A stretch of 64,000 nt of DNA from Chloroflexi bacterium HGW-Chloroflexi-2 (GTDB lineage: Bacteria; Chloroflexota; Anaerolineae; Anaerolineales; Anaerolineaceae), in the NCBI GenBank assembly GCA_002840735.1, contig PHBY01000004.1, positions 248,001-312,000 of the forward strand. Reading direction: 5' to 3'. Under the pieces are notes generated by a model. It had not been told where the DNA came from, ran no database searches, and saw only the letters and a program-made list of their open reading frames with translations. This document shows, one piece after another, positions 17,564 through 26,918 of this stretch (positions are counted from its first letter, which is position 1; every line of letters begins with the position of its first letter). Both the position numbers and the translations under genes were made by a program.

Positions 17564-18985
17564 TTATTGTGACTGTTTTACTTTTATCTTTGCCAGTGCC
17601 AGGATCGAAAAGAGAAACAAAACCACATAAATGGTCATCAAGTTGGTATATCCGATCTGATCAGCAATTGGACCACCAATGTATGCTCCGACAGCGCCAG
17701 CACCAGCGCCAGCCAGGTTTGAGATCCCCAAGAATTTACCAGCCTGGTCTTTTGGAACAATTTCTGTGCCCAATGCCCAGTTAGACGCATAAAAGAATCC
17801 AATTCCAGCTCCTACCAGACAACCGGCTGCATACATCCAGGAAATCGAAGGCGATAGGAGCACCAGAGCTGTACCAAGTGTCGTCAGAATAGCGCTAATA
17901 AAAATAATCTTTTTAGTACCAAACCGATCGGTTAACCAACCGCTTGGTAAGGCGGAAAGAAGAATAAAAATTCCAATAAACATGGTAATTGAAGCTGCGG
18001 GTCCGGCTGCTTTTTCACCCTGCAACTCAATAAACCTTTCCTGCAAAAAATAAACCAGAAACCCAGCCAGATTGGTTGATCCGGCTAAAAATGCCAATCG
18101 ATTTACCACCCACCAGGTGAAATTTTGGTGTTCCTGAATTTTTTGGCCAATACTGATGTAAATACTACTCCAGACACCGATGCCTATTGCTACTACCATT
18201 CCTAATAAACCGATCGCCATGACCATCAGATGACCATAAGATGTTTCTTCCTGCAGGATGAAATTCATAATTTGTCGGACGAAGAATCCTGATGCGAGGA
18301 TGATTACGGTAAATGAGGCTGTCATCAGAACCAGACGGATAATGGGATTCCAATCAATTTTTGTTTTTTCTGACTTCAGGGGTTCTTCTTTTATTGTTAA
18401 TGTGATCAACATACAAACAATCAATATTACGATTAAAGTTATTAATGCTGCCCATATATTCCCTGCACTGACCATTTTGCCGATTACGAATGAAACAAAA
18501 ATGAGGGGTAATGGGAGTTCGAACAGCGCTTTAAACCCAGAGAAACGTCCTCTCTTTTCTTCTGGCACCAGATCTGGAATAATACCCTGTAAAGCGGCAT
18601 GGGCTGTGTTGGCCGTCATCATAGAGAGTGTGTATAACAGGAATAAGAACCAATAACCTGTCATTCCATCCATACCAGCGGTGAAACCAATCAAAATATA
18701 AATCAGGATTTCCCCAATGGTGCCTACAACGATGAATGGTCGCCTGCGACCATATTTTGAGGTTGACTGATCACTTAATAAGCCCATCAATGCTTGCAGA
18801 AGCACAGCTACCATGAGCGACCACAAACGCATGTTTCCCAATAGTTCACCCTTGGCCGCTTCACCAACGAACCGTTGAATTAATAACGGTATGATTAAAG
18901 GTGTTAATACCTGTGAACGTGCAGTGAGCGCAAACCAGTAAATATTGTAGGTAATGTAGTGGTACCAGCGGATGACTTTGTTCAT
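17564..18985 (-). CDS. MFS transporter, probable sugar carrier
   Basis: This 473-residue protein has twelve predicted membrane helices. The loop motif DQSTSKYGRRRPFIVVG after helix 2 and DRFGTKKIIF after helix 8 are the two MFS signature loops. The GRRRPF wording resembles sugar carriers of the SLC45/GPH type. It begins 9 nt after the glycosidase-like gene, on the same strand, so it probably imports the product of the mannosidase/glycosidase pair. Substrate is inferred from context. Confidence 0.8.
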   Translation of the reverse strand: MNKVIRWYHYITYNIYWFALTARSQVLTPLIIPLLIQRFVGEAAKGELLGNMRLWSLMVAVLLQALMGLLSDQSTSKYGRRRPFIVVGTIGEILIYILIGFTAGMDGMTGYWFLFLLYTLSMMTANTAHAALQGIIPDLVPEEKRGRFSGFKALFELPLPLIFVSFVIGKMVSAGNIWAALITLIVILIVCMLITLTIKEEPLKSEKTKIDWNPIIRLVLMTASFTVIILASGFFVRQIMNFILQEETSYGHLMVMAIGLLGMVVAIGIGVWSSIYISIGQKIQEHQNFTWWVVNRLAFLAGSTNLAGFLVYFLQERFIELQGEKAAGPAASITMFIGIFILLSALPSGWLTDRFGTKKIIFISAILTTLGTALVLLSPSISWMYAAGCLVGAGIGFFYASNWALGTEIVPKDQAGKFLGISNLAGAGAGAVGAYIGGPIADQIGYTNLMTIYVVLFLFSILALAKIKVKQSQ

Positions 18986-18994
18986 TTGAACTCC

Positions 18995-20878
18995 TTATTT
19001 ATTTTCTAAAAGGCAAATGGAATAAAGATCGAGTTCCAGCGCTGCAATATTTGCAGTTATATGCATTTCTTGCTCCTGCTGCTCTGGAGAAATTACTGTC
19101 AATATTGAATTATCTGGTATTTTTAATTTTATTACTTGCTTTTGAGCATGGTAATTTACCAGATGTATATGCAAACCATCCGATTCATTTTTCCATAAAT
19201 CTATTAACACAGGATGATCAGAAATGACACGAATAATTTCCTGATCGTCTATTTTACTGAGCAATTCATGTTGGAATTCTTGTGGTGGTAGGGTAAAGAA
19301 TGGAGTGTGGGTTACCAATTTGGCCATTCCCAACCAGTCCATTAATTTTCGTAGAGATTTGTAGGCGTGATAACCCCGGATGAGATTATCGGCAGAGTCC
19401 GCAAGGATGATTTTTATGCCAGGATGGCGGTCAAAAAAAGATTGTGAAAAGGTGTGCCATGTTGTGAACTCAAAAGCATTGATGAAAGATATTTCAGGCG
19501 GAATTTTTTCTGTTTGTTGAATATGATCAAAAACAATTAATTGTTGAATTTCATGTATGTCTGCCACTTCTGTTATGGTTCTCCAGGGTATACCTGCTGC
19601 CAAAAGTGTCTGTTGGCAGGCAAAATATAAAGGTGCTATTTGAAACCATTTTTGCCATAATTGATCTCCCGGATGAAGAATGCCAACGCTGGCAACACGT
19701 TTGGTTTGGGACTGGTAAATGGATTGATGATCCTGCAACCAATGATGAAGATTCCCAATGGCTTTCTGTTGCTCCCCATATTCAGGGGCAGTCAACAATG
19801 TCATTTTTTTGCCATCATGATATTCTGTGCCTTTGGTGGTCATGCTGCATCCTAATGCGGCTGCTTCTGCCATGCCGGTCAGAATTCTGCGGATTGGATA
19901 AACCGGATCGAATCCAATGCCTGCATCATAGGATAGGATGCTGAGATGTTTTTGGTATGGTAAATAGGGTTGGGTGTTTCGAATAGTCAAGGAGTTGTTC
20001 ACCAATATTTTTGGATGGCTGTCCTCCCATTTTGGCAGTGCAAAGTTTTCGATCATGGTAACATTCTGGATTTTTGCCAAGGGTTGGAAATCGATGCCAA
20101 AAATGAGTTTGACCGGACGCATGACAGGATCGTAATCATTGGCGCTGATGATCACGTCAGATTTTAAGGAACGAGCAAAATCAGACAATTGCTCGATCAC
20201 CAGGGTCATACTTTGTGAACGCCATTCGATATAATCCAACACTTCCCTTTTTTGTAAATCCATCAGGGTAGGCATCCTTTTGCCTGTTTCATGATAGTAT
20301 TTTTCCTGACAGGTAGTGCAATAACAGCCAGCTGCTCCCAGCCAGGTTCTGAATAATGCATTTGGCTGCAATCCATACCAGAGATTGTCAAAGAATATTC
20401 CATCTGCTCCACGGTTGATTGCATCCTGTATTCGTTCTTTAAGGTAGTTGATCCAGGTATTATTTTGAAAACAGGTCATGTAGCGGCCGGTGTAATAATA
20501 GACCTTCTTTCCTTTGGGGGTGATCGCATACCAATCCTTATCTTTGAAACTACCTGAATAAACGCAATTGGATGACTGAATATAAGCGAAGACTTTGGCA
20601 CCCAGATTGTGGTATTCGCAAGTTGCGTCTTCAAAGGATTGCCAATCTTCCTGTTCAATCTCTGGAGGGAATCCCCAGCTGTAAGTCAGATGGATCCAAT
20701 TTTGATGCAAACCATTTACCACCAGATCAGCACCTGTGAATTGATGAGCTTCGTAATGGATGTTTTCATCAACATCAACCTGCATAAACTTCAATTTGTT
20801 CATGCGAATCGTCCCGGGTCCTGCCCACAGGTAGATTGGCCGATAGTTACCGATTCGAAAATCTGTAGAATTGTGCAT
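18995..20878 (-). CDS. Putative TIM-barrel glycoside hydrolase-like protein
   Basis: ATG 20878 is preceded by AGGAG 6 nt away, giving 627 residues. The N-terminal half looks like a TIM barrel of the beta-galactosidase/hypothetical glycosyl hydrolase type: FAYIQSS, then RGADGIFFDNLWYG with a plausible acidic residue, then GCYCTTCQEKY, a Cys motif common in such uncharacterised families. A trimerisation/Rossmann-like region follows at about 390-540 and a beta-rich C-terminus. There is no signal peptide. It sits between a threonine-synthase-like gene and an MFS carrier, downstream of alpha-mannosidase, which favours a role in intracellular glycan breakdown. The exact family and substrate are not determined. 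Confidence 0.6.
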   Translation of the reverse strand: MHNSTDFRIGNYRPIYLWAGPGTIRMNKLKFMQVDVDENIHYEAHQFTGADLVVNGLHQNWIHLTYSWGFPPEIEQEDWQSFEDATCEYHNLGAKVFAYIQSSNCVYSGSFKDKDWYAITPKGKKVYYYTGRYMTCFQNNTWINYLKERIQDAINRGADGIFFDNLWYGLQPNALFRTWLGAAGCYCTTCQEKYYHETGKRMPTLMDLQKREVLDYIEWRSQSMTLVIEQLSDFARSLKSDVIISANDYDPVMRPVKLIFGIDFQPLAKIQNVTMIENFALPKWEDSHPKILVNNSLTIRNTQPYLPYQKHLSILSYDAGIGFDPVYPIRRILTGMAEAAALGCSMTTKGTEYHDGKKMTLLTAPEYGEQQKAIGNLHHWLQDHQSIYQSQTKRVASVGILHPGDQLWQKWFQIAPLYFACQQTLLAAGIPWRTITEVADIHEIQQLIVFDHIQQTEKIPPEISFINAFEFTTWHTFSQSFFDRHPGIKIILADSADNLIRGYHAYKSLRKLMDWLGMAKLVTHTPFFTLPPQEFQHELLSKIDDQEIIRVISDHPVLIDLWKNESDGLHIHLVNYHAQKQVIKLKIPDNSILTVISPEQQEQEMHITANIAALELDLYSICLLENK

Positions 20879-20932
20879 GGATCTCCTGTTGACCGTTCTG
20901 AAAATGGGTAGAATTACCAAAATGGAAAAAAA

Positions 20933-22069
20933 TTATTGTGAAACATGTTCCTGGATCGACATGATCTTTTCGGTGGACTTTAATCCATGTCCCGTAAAAA
21001 CAGAAATCCATTGATCAATTTCTGGAATAGATTGAACCAATTTAGGAATGGCTGCAATTGTGGCTGCAGCCGTTGGCTCAATGTAAAATCCTTTGCGATG
21101 CATCGAAATTATCGAATCCTGAATTTCTTCTTCCGAGACAGTCGCAAAGGTGCCATTTGATCGGCGAATAGCTGCTAAAATTTGTTTACCGCGGATGGGC
21201 TCTGTAATGGCAATCCCTTCTGCCAAAGTTGGACTTGCGTTTATTCTGGATGGTTCGGAAGCATGTTGATAATGGGCTGCATACAGCGGGGCACAATTTT
21301 TAGCCTGTACCGCAAATATTCTTGGAATTGTGGTAATTATTCCCGCTTTTTTTAGATCATTGAAACCAATCCAGGCACCCAGTACCAGGGTACCATTACC
21401 AGCTGGGACAACGATGGCTTGAGGGGCTTGGAAATCGTTTTGTTCCCAGATTTCATAAGCGAATGTTTTGGTTCCCTGAAAGAAGAAGGGATTCCAGGAA
21501 TGGCTGGCATAATAGGTAGTCCGGGCAGCAGTGAGTACGGCGTGGGCAGTCGCTTCCCGATTGCCCGGGATCAGGTGTAAATTAGCTCCATATTGAGTGA
21601 TTTGCGCTAACTTGGCTGGTGAAGTATTCGCCGGCACATAGATATCACAGGAAATATTGGCTCTGGCACAATAGGCTGCGATCGCACATCCAGCGTTCCC
21701 AGAAGAATCTTCCACGACATGTTTTATTCCCAATTCCTTTGCGATAGAAATCAGGACAGATGCCCCGCGATCTTTATAAGAACCCGTTTGAAACAAATGA
21801 TCCTGTTTAATCCCAACCATTTTGCCACCAAATTCAACCGGAATGATTGGTGTAAATCCTTCTGAGAATGAGATGATATTTTCAGGTTGATCGATAGGCA
21901 GCGCTTCCCGGTAACGCCACATATTGGACGGTCTTTTTTGGATTTCTTCTATTGGAAAACTTGTTTCCATTTCAATATCCAACAGGCCCCCACAGGTACA
22001 ACGCCAGATGGGTTGGTCAGCGGGATAAACTCTTTCACATTCGGTGCAGATCAATTGGATTTTTTTCAT
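20933..22069 (-). CDS. Threonine synthase-like PLP enzyme
   Basis: The 378-residue fold-type II PLP enzyme starts with a zinc ribbon (Cys8, Cys11, Cys24, Cys26), as in class II threonine synthases. The PLP lysine is Lys99 in TGSYKDRGA; DSSGNAGCA follows as the phosphate/substrate loop. Threonine synthase converts O-phosphohomoserine to threonine. No hom or thrB gene is near; instead the gene lies 12 nt after alpha-mannosidase and before a glycosidase-like gene, so a related beta-elimination or replacement reaction cannot be excluded. GGGAGA precedes the ATG. Confidence 0.8.
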   Translation of the reverse strand: MKKIQLICTECERVYPADQPIWRCTCGGLLDIEMETSFPIEEIQKRPSNMWRYREALPIDQPENIISFSEGFTPIIPVEFGGKMVGIKQDHLFQTGSYKDRGASVLISIAKELGIKHVVEDSSGNAGCAIAAYCARANISCDIYVPANTSPAKLAQITQYGANLHLIPGNREATAHAVLTAARTTYYASHSWNPFFFQGTKTFAYEIWEQNDFQAPQAIVVPAGNGTLVLGAWIGFNDLKKAGIITTIPRIFAVQAKNCAPLYAAHYQHASEPSRINASPTLAEGIAITEPIRGKQILAAIRRSNGTFATVSEEEIQDSIISMHRKGFYIEPTAAATIAAIPKLVQSIPEIDQWISVFTGHGLKSTEKIMSIQEHVSQ

Positions 22070-22081
22070 TTCAATCTCCCA

Positions 22082-25000
22082 TTACCCCAAATGGATGCGC
22101 AAGGTTTTGATTTCATAAGGTTTGATACTCAGGTGTATTTCATGATCAACCAGGGTGCATGGTTCCTGGTTTTCTTCCAGTAGATTGATCTCCACCGCGG
22201 AATGAATGGGTATGAATGACTTTAGAACAACCAGACACCGTTTCCGCTGACTTTCGAAAAGACGGATGATCAGACCATCGCCGTCTTCCGCTCGTTTGAT
22301 GGTCTCAATGACAACATTCGGGTTGGAGACAGAAAACAATGATTGCTTGAATTTGCTTTTTTCGGATGTACCAGATTGCACTTTCAGGTTTTGTGATCCC
22401 ATATATACGATGATCGGATCATTCAATGCATAAGCAGCAGCTTGCGTTCGTTCATCCCATGAATTTGAATGGGGCAGAAGACTGTATTTGAATTGATGGG
22501 TACCCAGATCTGCTAACGGATCGGGTACAGTGGGTCCCCGTAAGAGAGATAAGCGCATCACATTATTATGAATATCATGCCCATATTTGCAATCATTCAA
22601 AAGACTGACACCATAGTTCCCTTCACTGAGGTCAACCCATTTGTGTGCACAGGTTTCAAACCTGGCCCAATCCCAGGAGGTGTTGCGATGGGTATTCCGT
22701 TGGACATTACCCCATTGAATTTCATAGGTGGCAACAGGCGCTAGGATATCGACCGGGAAAGCAACCTTGAGTAATTTATAGCGTTCCTGCCAGTCAATGG
22801 TGGTATCAAAATCAATCTGTTTGCTATCTTTTGTGATGGATATTCTTTGCGTGTAGATACTTTCAGCAATTTTACGTTTGATTTCAATGGTCTGGCGTAA
22901 AGGACCAAATTCAATCCATGTGATGGATTCAGCAGCTTCAGCAAAATCCATTTTGTCATCATAATAAATATCGATATCCCAGGCATCATAGGTGAGTGGA
23001 CGATCCTCAAAAATCTGAAATTGATTGGCGACCGCATGTGATGGTAAGATCTCACGCCCCTCCTCTTTATCAAAGATACTGATCACATCACCATCCTGAT
23101 TGAATTCGAGATGGATGAGATTATTATCCATTTTGAAGTTCTTGGAGGCATTTTTCATGATTTCAGGAAACTGATCTTGTTTCGTTTTAGTGTATTCAAT
23201 GGGGGTAACACTATATGGCCACAAAATTCCAGGATCAACAAGAATTCCTTTATCCGTCAATTGAGTTGGCAGGTTTTTGCCTTCTCTTGTGAATCCAACC
23301 TCATTCAAATCAGAAATGAGAACCAGATCGGTCCTTTGGAATGGGGTTGGATTGATCAATAATATGTCACCAGAATAATAATCCTTTATGATATCCAGAG
23401 CATTTTGCTGAATTTTTTTCAGAGAAGCTGTCAATGCTTGAAAAGCCTGATTAGATTCGCTATATACTTCTCCAATACTGGATCCAGGCAGAATATCATG
23501 AAATTGATGCAGACAAATGGTTTTCCAGGCTGTGTTGATTTCATCTCTGGGGTATTGGTAGTGCTTATCAAGTGTGCTCGCCAGGCTTGCCAGGAATTCC
23601 ACATCATGGATCAGGAATTCACTCTTGCGGTTATTCTTCTTCATTAGCGCTTGCGAGGTGAAGGTTCCGCGATGATATTCGAGGTAGAGCTCACCATTCC
23701 AAACCGGGAGCATTTTGGATGACTGTACAGGTTCAATTGTTTCAAAAAACTTCTTTACACTGGAATGTTGAACCTGTGGCAAAGCTGGAAAATGATCTAT
23801 AATCTCCAGGTTTTCCAGCATTTCAAGCGTCGGACCGCCACCACCATCCCCAAAGCCATATGCCATTAACAAATCATTGTGCAGTTCCTTTTGTTGGAAA
23901 TTATTCCAGGTACCCAGGGCTTCCTGCGGATTTGCCATCGAGTTGTATGTACTGGCGTAATTGCTGTCTAATTCTTTGACTGTGCTGAAATGGGTGAGTA
24001 TTTGCGTTCCATCAATTCCCTGCCAGAGGAAAGTATCATAAGGTATACGGTTGTACTGGTTCCATCCAATTTTGATTGTCATGAAATATTTGAGACCCGC
24101 CTGCTCGATCAGTTGAGGTAATGCCCAGGCGTACCCGAATACATCGGGTAACCATAAAACCGGCGTGTCAGCATTTTCTCCAAATTTTTCCTTAAAATAA
24201 GTACGACCTAATAGAAATTGCCTGGCAAGCGACTCTGCACCGGAAATATTACAATCTGCTTCAACCCACATACCACCCATTGGCTCCCAACGCCCTTCCG
24301 TTACCAGATTCTGAATTTGTTCAAATAATTGTGGCTGATCTTCTTCGATGAACTGGTAGAGTTGCGGCTGGCTCTGGCTGAAATGATACTTTGGAAATTG
24401 CTCCATGTAACGAATCACATTATGAAATGTTCGTTCGGCTTTTCTGCGAGTCTGTCCCAACGTCCATAACCAGGCAACGTCGATATGTGCATGGCCACTG
24501 GCATGAATGATGACATCCATTGGAATGCCAGATTTTTGAATGCCGGCATTCAGGATTTCATAAGCAGGAATCACACTTTCATAGAATTTTGTCTCTAATG
24601 GGTGAGATGTGTCCAAACGGGAGAAAGCATCGTTGATGACATTCAATAACATGCTTTTTGCTGGATTGTCCTCTGTCAGGTTCTCAATTGTGGAAAGTGT
24701 AACTCGGGCTAAGGCACAGAACTCGCGGGTTTCTGAATGAATTTGCACCAGTTGTGGCACACCCATCTGTAATTTCATTTTCGGATCACCTGATGCTGTA
24801 TAACCTAGACCTGTCCAGCCATGCAGAATGAGGGTATGGTCGTGATTATCATGCCAGGCTGGTCTGAGTAGAATTTCTTTATGATGGCGGTCACAGGCGG
24901 CGTAAGGAACTCCATCTACATAAGCCAGGGCTTCGGGATGGCTGAAATCACCCTCGATCCCCCCTAAGGGTAATTGGATGGCAATCGGTTTTTGGAAATC

Positions 25001-25246
25001 CCAACCTTCTGGGATTCTGAAGGTTGTGTAAAGTTGAAAATTGGTCTGCCAATTTCCCCAATAAGAATTTGGATGAACAATCGTCCAGCTGGATAAATCC
25101 GGTTCAAGATCTGGTTTAGAAGACGGACCCGGTAATTCGTGGTAATAAAAAGGAGGAAGCGGAGATTTTTCTATGTAAGCCAATGGCGTGATCAGGGCAA
25201 GTCGCGCTTTGAGTTTTTCCAATGTCCAGCGATGTTGATGATACAT
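22082..25246 (-). CDS. Alpha-mannosidase, GH38
   Basis: The 1054-residue cytosolic-type enzyme removes alpha-linked mannose. The GH38 catalytic domain is marked by SGHAHIDVAWLW (zinc-binding His and Asp) and VLWLPDVFGYAW, with Asp as the probable nucleophile; WVEADCNIS is also characteristic. The helical bundle and the long beta-rich C-terminal domains follow. AGAGGTAGG precedes the ATG. There is no signal peptide. It is the first gene of a four-gene minus-strand operon with a PLP enzyme, a glycosidase-like protein and an MFS carrier. Confidence 0.94.
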   Translation of the reverse strand: MYHQHRWTLEKLKARLALITPLAYIEKSPLPPFYYHELPGPSSKPDLEPDLSSWTIVHPNSYWGNWQTNFQLYTTFRIPEGWDFQKPIAIQLPLGGIEGDFSHPEALAYVDGVPYAACDRHHKEILLRPAWHDNHDHTLILHGWTGLGYTASGDPKMKLQMGVPQLVQIHSETREFCALARVTLSTIENLTEDNPAKSMLLNVINDAFSRLDTSHPLETKFYESVIPAYEILNAGIQKSGIPMDVIIHASGHAHIDVAWLWTLGQTRRKAERTFHNVIRYMEQFPKYHFSQSQPQLYQFIEEDQPQLFEQIQNLVTEGRWEPMGGMWVEADCNISGAESLARQFLLGRTYFKEKFGENADTPVLWLPDVFGYAWALPQLIEQAGLKYFMTIKIGWNQYNRIPYDTFLWQGIDGTQILTHFSTVKELDSNYASTYNSMANPQEALGTWNNFQQKELHNDLLMAYGFGDGGGGPTLEMLENLEIIDHFPALPQVQHSSVKKFFETIEPVQSSKMLPVWNGELYLEYHRGTFTSQALMKKNNRKSEFLIHDVEFLASLASTLDKHYQYPRDEINTAWKTICLHQFHDILPGSSIGEVYSESNQAFQALTASLKKIQQNALDIIKDYYSGDILLINPTPFQRTDLVLISDLNEVGFTREGKNLPTQLTDKGILVDPGILWPYSVTPIEYTKTKQDQFPEIMKNASKNFKMDNNLIHLEFNQDGDVISIFDKEEGREILPSHAVANQFQIFEDRPLTYDAWDIDIYYDDKMDFAEAAESITWIEFGPLRQTIEIKRKIAESIYTQRISITKDSKQIDFDTTIDWQERYKLLKVAFPVDILAPVATYEIQWGNVQRNTHRNTSWDWARFETCAHKWVDLSEGNYGVSLLNDCKYGHDIHNNVMRLSLLRGPTVPDPLADLGTHQFKYSLLPHSNSWDERTQAAAYALNDPIIVYMGSQNLKVQSGTSEKSKFKQSLFSVSNPNVVIETIKRAEDGDGLIIRLFESQRKRCLVVLKSFIPIHSAVEINLLEENQEPCTLVDHEIHLSIKPYEIKTLRIHLG

Positions 25247-25544
25247 CCTACCTCTTTTTATAATGTTGTGCTTATTGATATTACATCAAGAATATTTTCT
25301 AAGTTTGGGTGTTGTCAATCAAGGATAAGGAGAGATATTTTTTCTTTATTATATATGACCTTCAGTCAGTATTCAGACAGAATTGATCAGTAAATTGAGC
25401 TCAATTGGTAATTTATTCTTAGCCCTAATCAGATAGTGATTTAATAGTTGGAATAAATTTCAGAACCTATTATAATAATAAGTGTTAAAATAATTGCAAA
25501 TCAAATCTTACTATATCGAATAATTACTGTTTTAAGGAGGCAAG
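25247..25544. promoter_or_regulatory. Divergent control region, mannosidase operon and ecfS
   Basis: This 298-bp AT-rich gap separates the mannosidase operon (minus) from the ECF S component (plus). It contains the perfect palindrome AATTGAGCTCAATT at 25393-25406, a candidate operator. I see no gene and no recognisable riboswitch; a GGAGG ribosome-binding site closes the region before ATG 25545. Confidence 0.4.
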
Positions 25545-26102
25545 ATGCCACAAGATCGAACGAGAAAATTGGTTATTACTGGTGTGATGGGTGCGATAAC
25601 AATCTTATTAGGTGTAACTCATTGGGGATTTATTCCCTGGTTTGGTGGAATTTCCTTAACCATTATGCATGTACCGGTGATTATTGCTGCCATTCTGGAA
25701 GGACCGGTTGTTGGTCTGGGGGTTGGGCTAATTTTTGGTATTTTTAGCATGATTCAGGCAGCGGTTGCTCCATCTTCGCCAGCTGACGTGTGGTTTACCA
25801 ATCCAGTGCTGGCTGTCTTGCCACGCCTTTTCATCGGACCGGTAGCCTATTATGTTTGGAAATTACTGGAACGCATCCCGGTGGTTGGTTTGATCGTAGC
25901 TGGTGTCGCTGGAAGTCTGACCAACACCATCCTGGTTTTAGGAGTCATTGGTCTGATGGGATTATTACCCTGGGCAGTTTTGGGTGGCATTGTAATTACT
26001 AATGGATTGCTGGAAGCAGGTGTGTCAGCTTTTATTGTTCTTGTTGTGGTTGCCGCCTGGCGCAGGATCAAAGTTGGCAAACGCCAGGGATCCGATTTAT
26101 AA
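25545..26102 (+). CDS. ECF transporter substrate-binding S component
   Basis: The 185-residue membrane protein has about six helices and the S-component pattern TIMHVPVIIAAILEGPVVG, followed by a Gly-rich helix. S components bind a vitamin or related micronutrient and pair with an EcfT-EcfA engine. The HVPVII wording recalls pantothenate- or niacin-type S components, but the substrate is not certain and no biosynthetic neighbours help. It faces ecfT tail to tail with a 6-nt overlap, an unusual arrangement since the energising module is on the other strand. AAGGAGG precedes the ATG. Confidence 0.85.
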   Translation: MPQDRTRKLVITGVMGAITILLGVTHWGFIPWFGGISLTIMHVPVIIAAILEGPVVGLGVGLIFGIFSMIQAAVAPSSPADVWFTNPVLAVLPRLFIGPVAYYVWKLLERIPVVGLIVAGVAGSLTNTILVLGVIGLMGLLPWAVLGGIVITNGLLEAGVSAFIVLVVVAAWRRIKVGKRQGSDL

Positions 26103-26918
26103 AAAGAGTAACAAAGCAGAGATGAAAAAGGCAGCGACCAGCAGGAAGCCGTCTTGTTTCTTGAATGTAAGTTGACGATAGGCTCCTCGCGTAAGATGGT
26201 TGCCATATCCTCGCGAGTCCATCGCTATTGCCATGGTTTCCGCTTTTTGCAGGCTGGTCAGGAACATCGGCACGATGACCGGAATGATCAACTGAATTCT
26301 TTGTTTTAAATTCTGATTTTTGACACCCCAGGCAGCACCACGCGCCGCCTGGGCTTTGGCAATTTGTTCTGTTGCCTGACCTAATAGTGGTAAAAAACGT
26401 AACGTAATCTGAACAACCATAATAAAATCTTCACTGGGGATTTTTAGCCAGTTCAATGGCTTGAGTAAGGATTGCAATCCATAGATGAGATCACTGGTGG
26501 ATAGGGTGAAACTTGCCAGACTGATGGTGAGAATCAGACTCACAAAGCGTAAAATGATTGTTCCTGCTGCGATAAATCCCTGTATGGTGACGGTAAACGA
26601 CCAGATGGATAAAATGAGCGGATTGTCCGCTGTGGGTGCAAATCTGAATAATTGGAAAAATGCAATAAAAATTAAGAAGGGTAATGGGGTGCGAATTCCT
26701 CTGAGCGCATTTTTGAGGGGAATATGAGAAATAAGAAAAATAAACAACACAATCAACAAACCAGCGAACACCATGTAAGTATTGCGCGCAAAGGTGATTG
26801 CCATCATTAGAAAGAAAAAAAGCAGAATTTTAGCTCTTGGATCGCGTTGATGGAACCAGGAATTGGTTGGCAAATATTGGCCAAAGGAGAGATTCTGGGT
26901 AAATTCAAATTCAGACAT
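26097..26918 (-). CDS. ecfT: ECF transporter transmembrane component EcfT
   Basis: EcfT is the membrane scaffold connecting the S component with the ATPases. Two coupling-helix motifs are visible: AKAQAARGA and AIAMDSRGYG near the C-terminal half. Five to six membrane helices are predicted. I choose the ATG at 26918 (MSEFEF), overlapping the ATPase stop by 8 nt; ATG 26927 is also possible. Translational coupling with the ATPase gene is likely. Confidence 0.9.
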   Translation of the reverse strand: MSEFEFTQNLSFGQYLPTNSWFHQRDPRAKILLFFFLMMAITFARNTYMVFAGLLIVLFIFLISHIPLKNALRGIRTPLPFLIFIAFFQLFRFAPTADNPLILSIWSFTVTIQGFIAAGTIILRFVSLILTISLASFTLSTSDLIYGLQSLLKPLNWLKIPSEDFIMVVQITLRFLPLLGQATEQIAKAQAARGAAWGVKNQNLKQRIQLIIPVIVPMFLTSLQKAETMAIAMDSRGYGNHLTRGAYRQLTFKKQDGFLLVAAFFISALLLFL

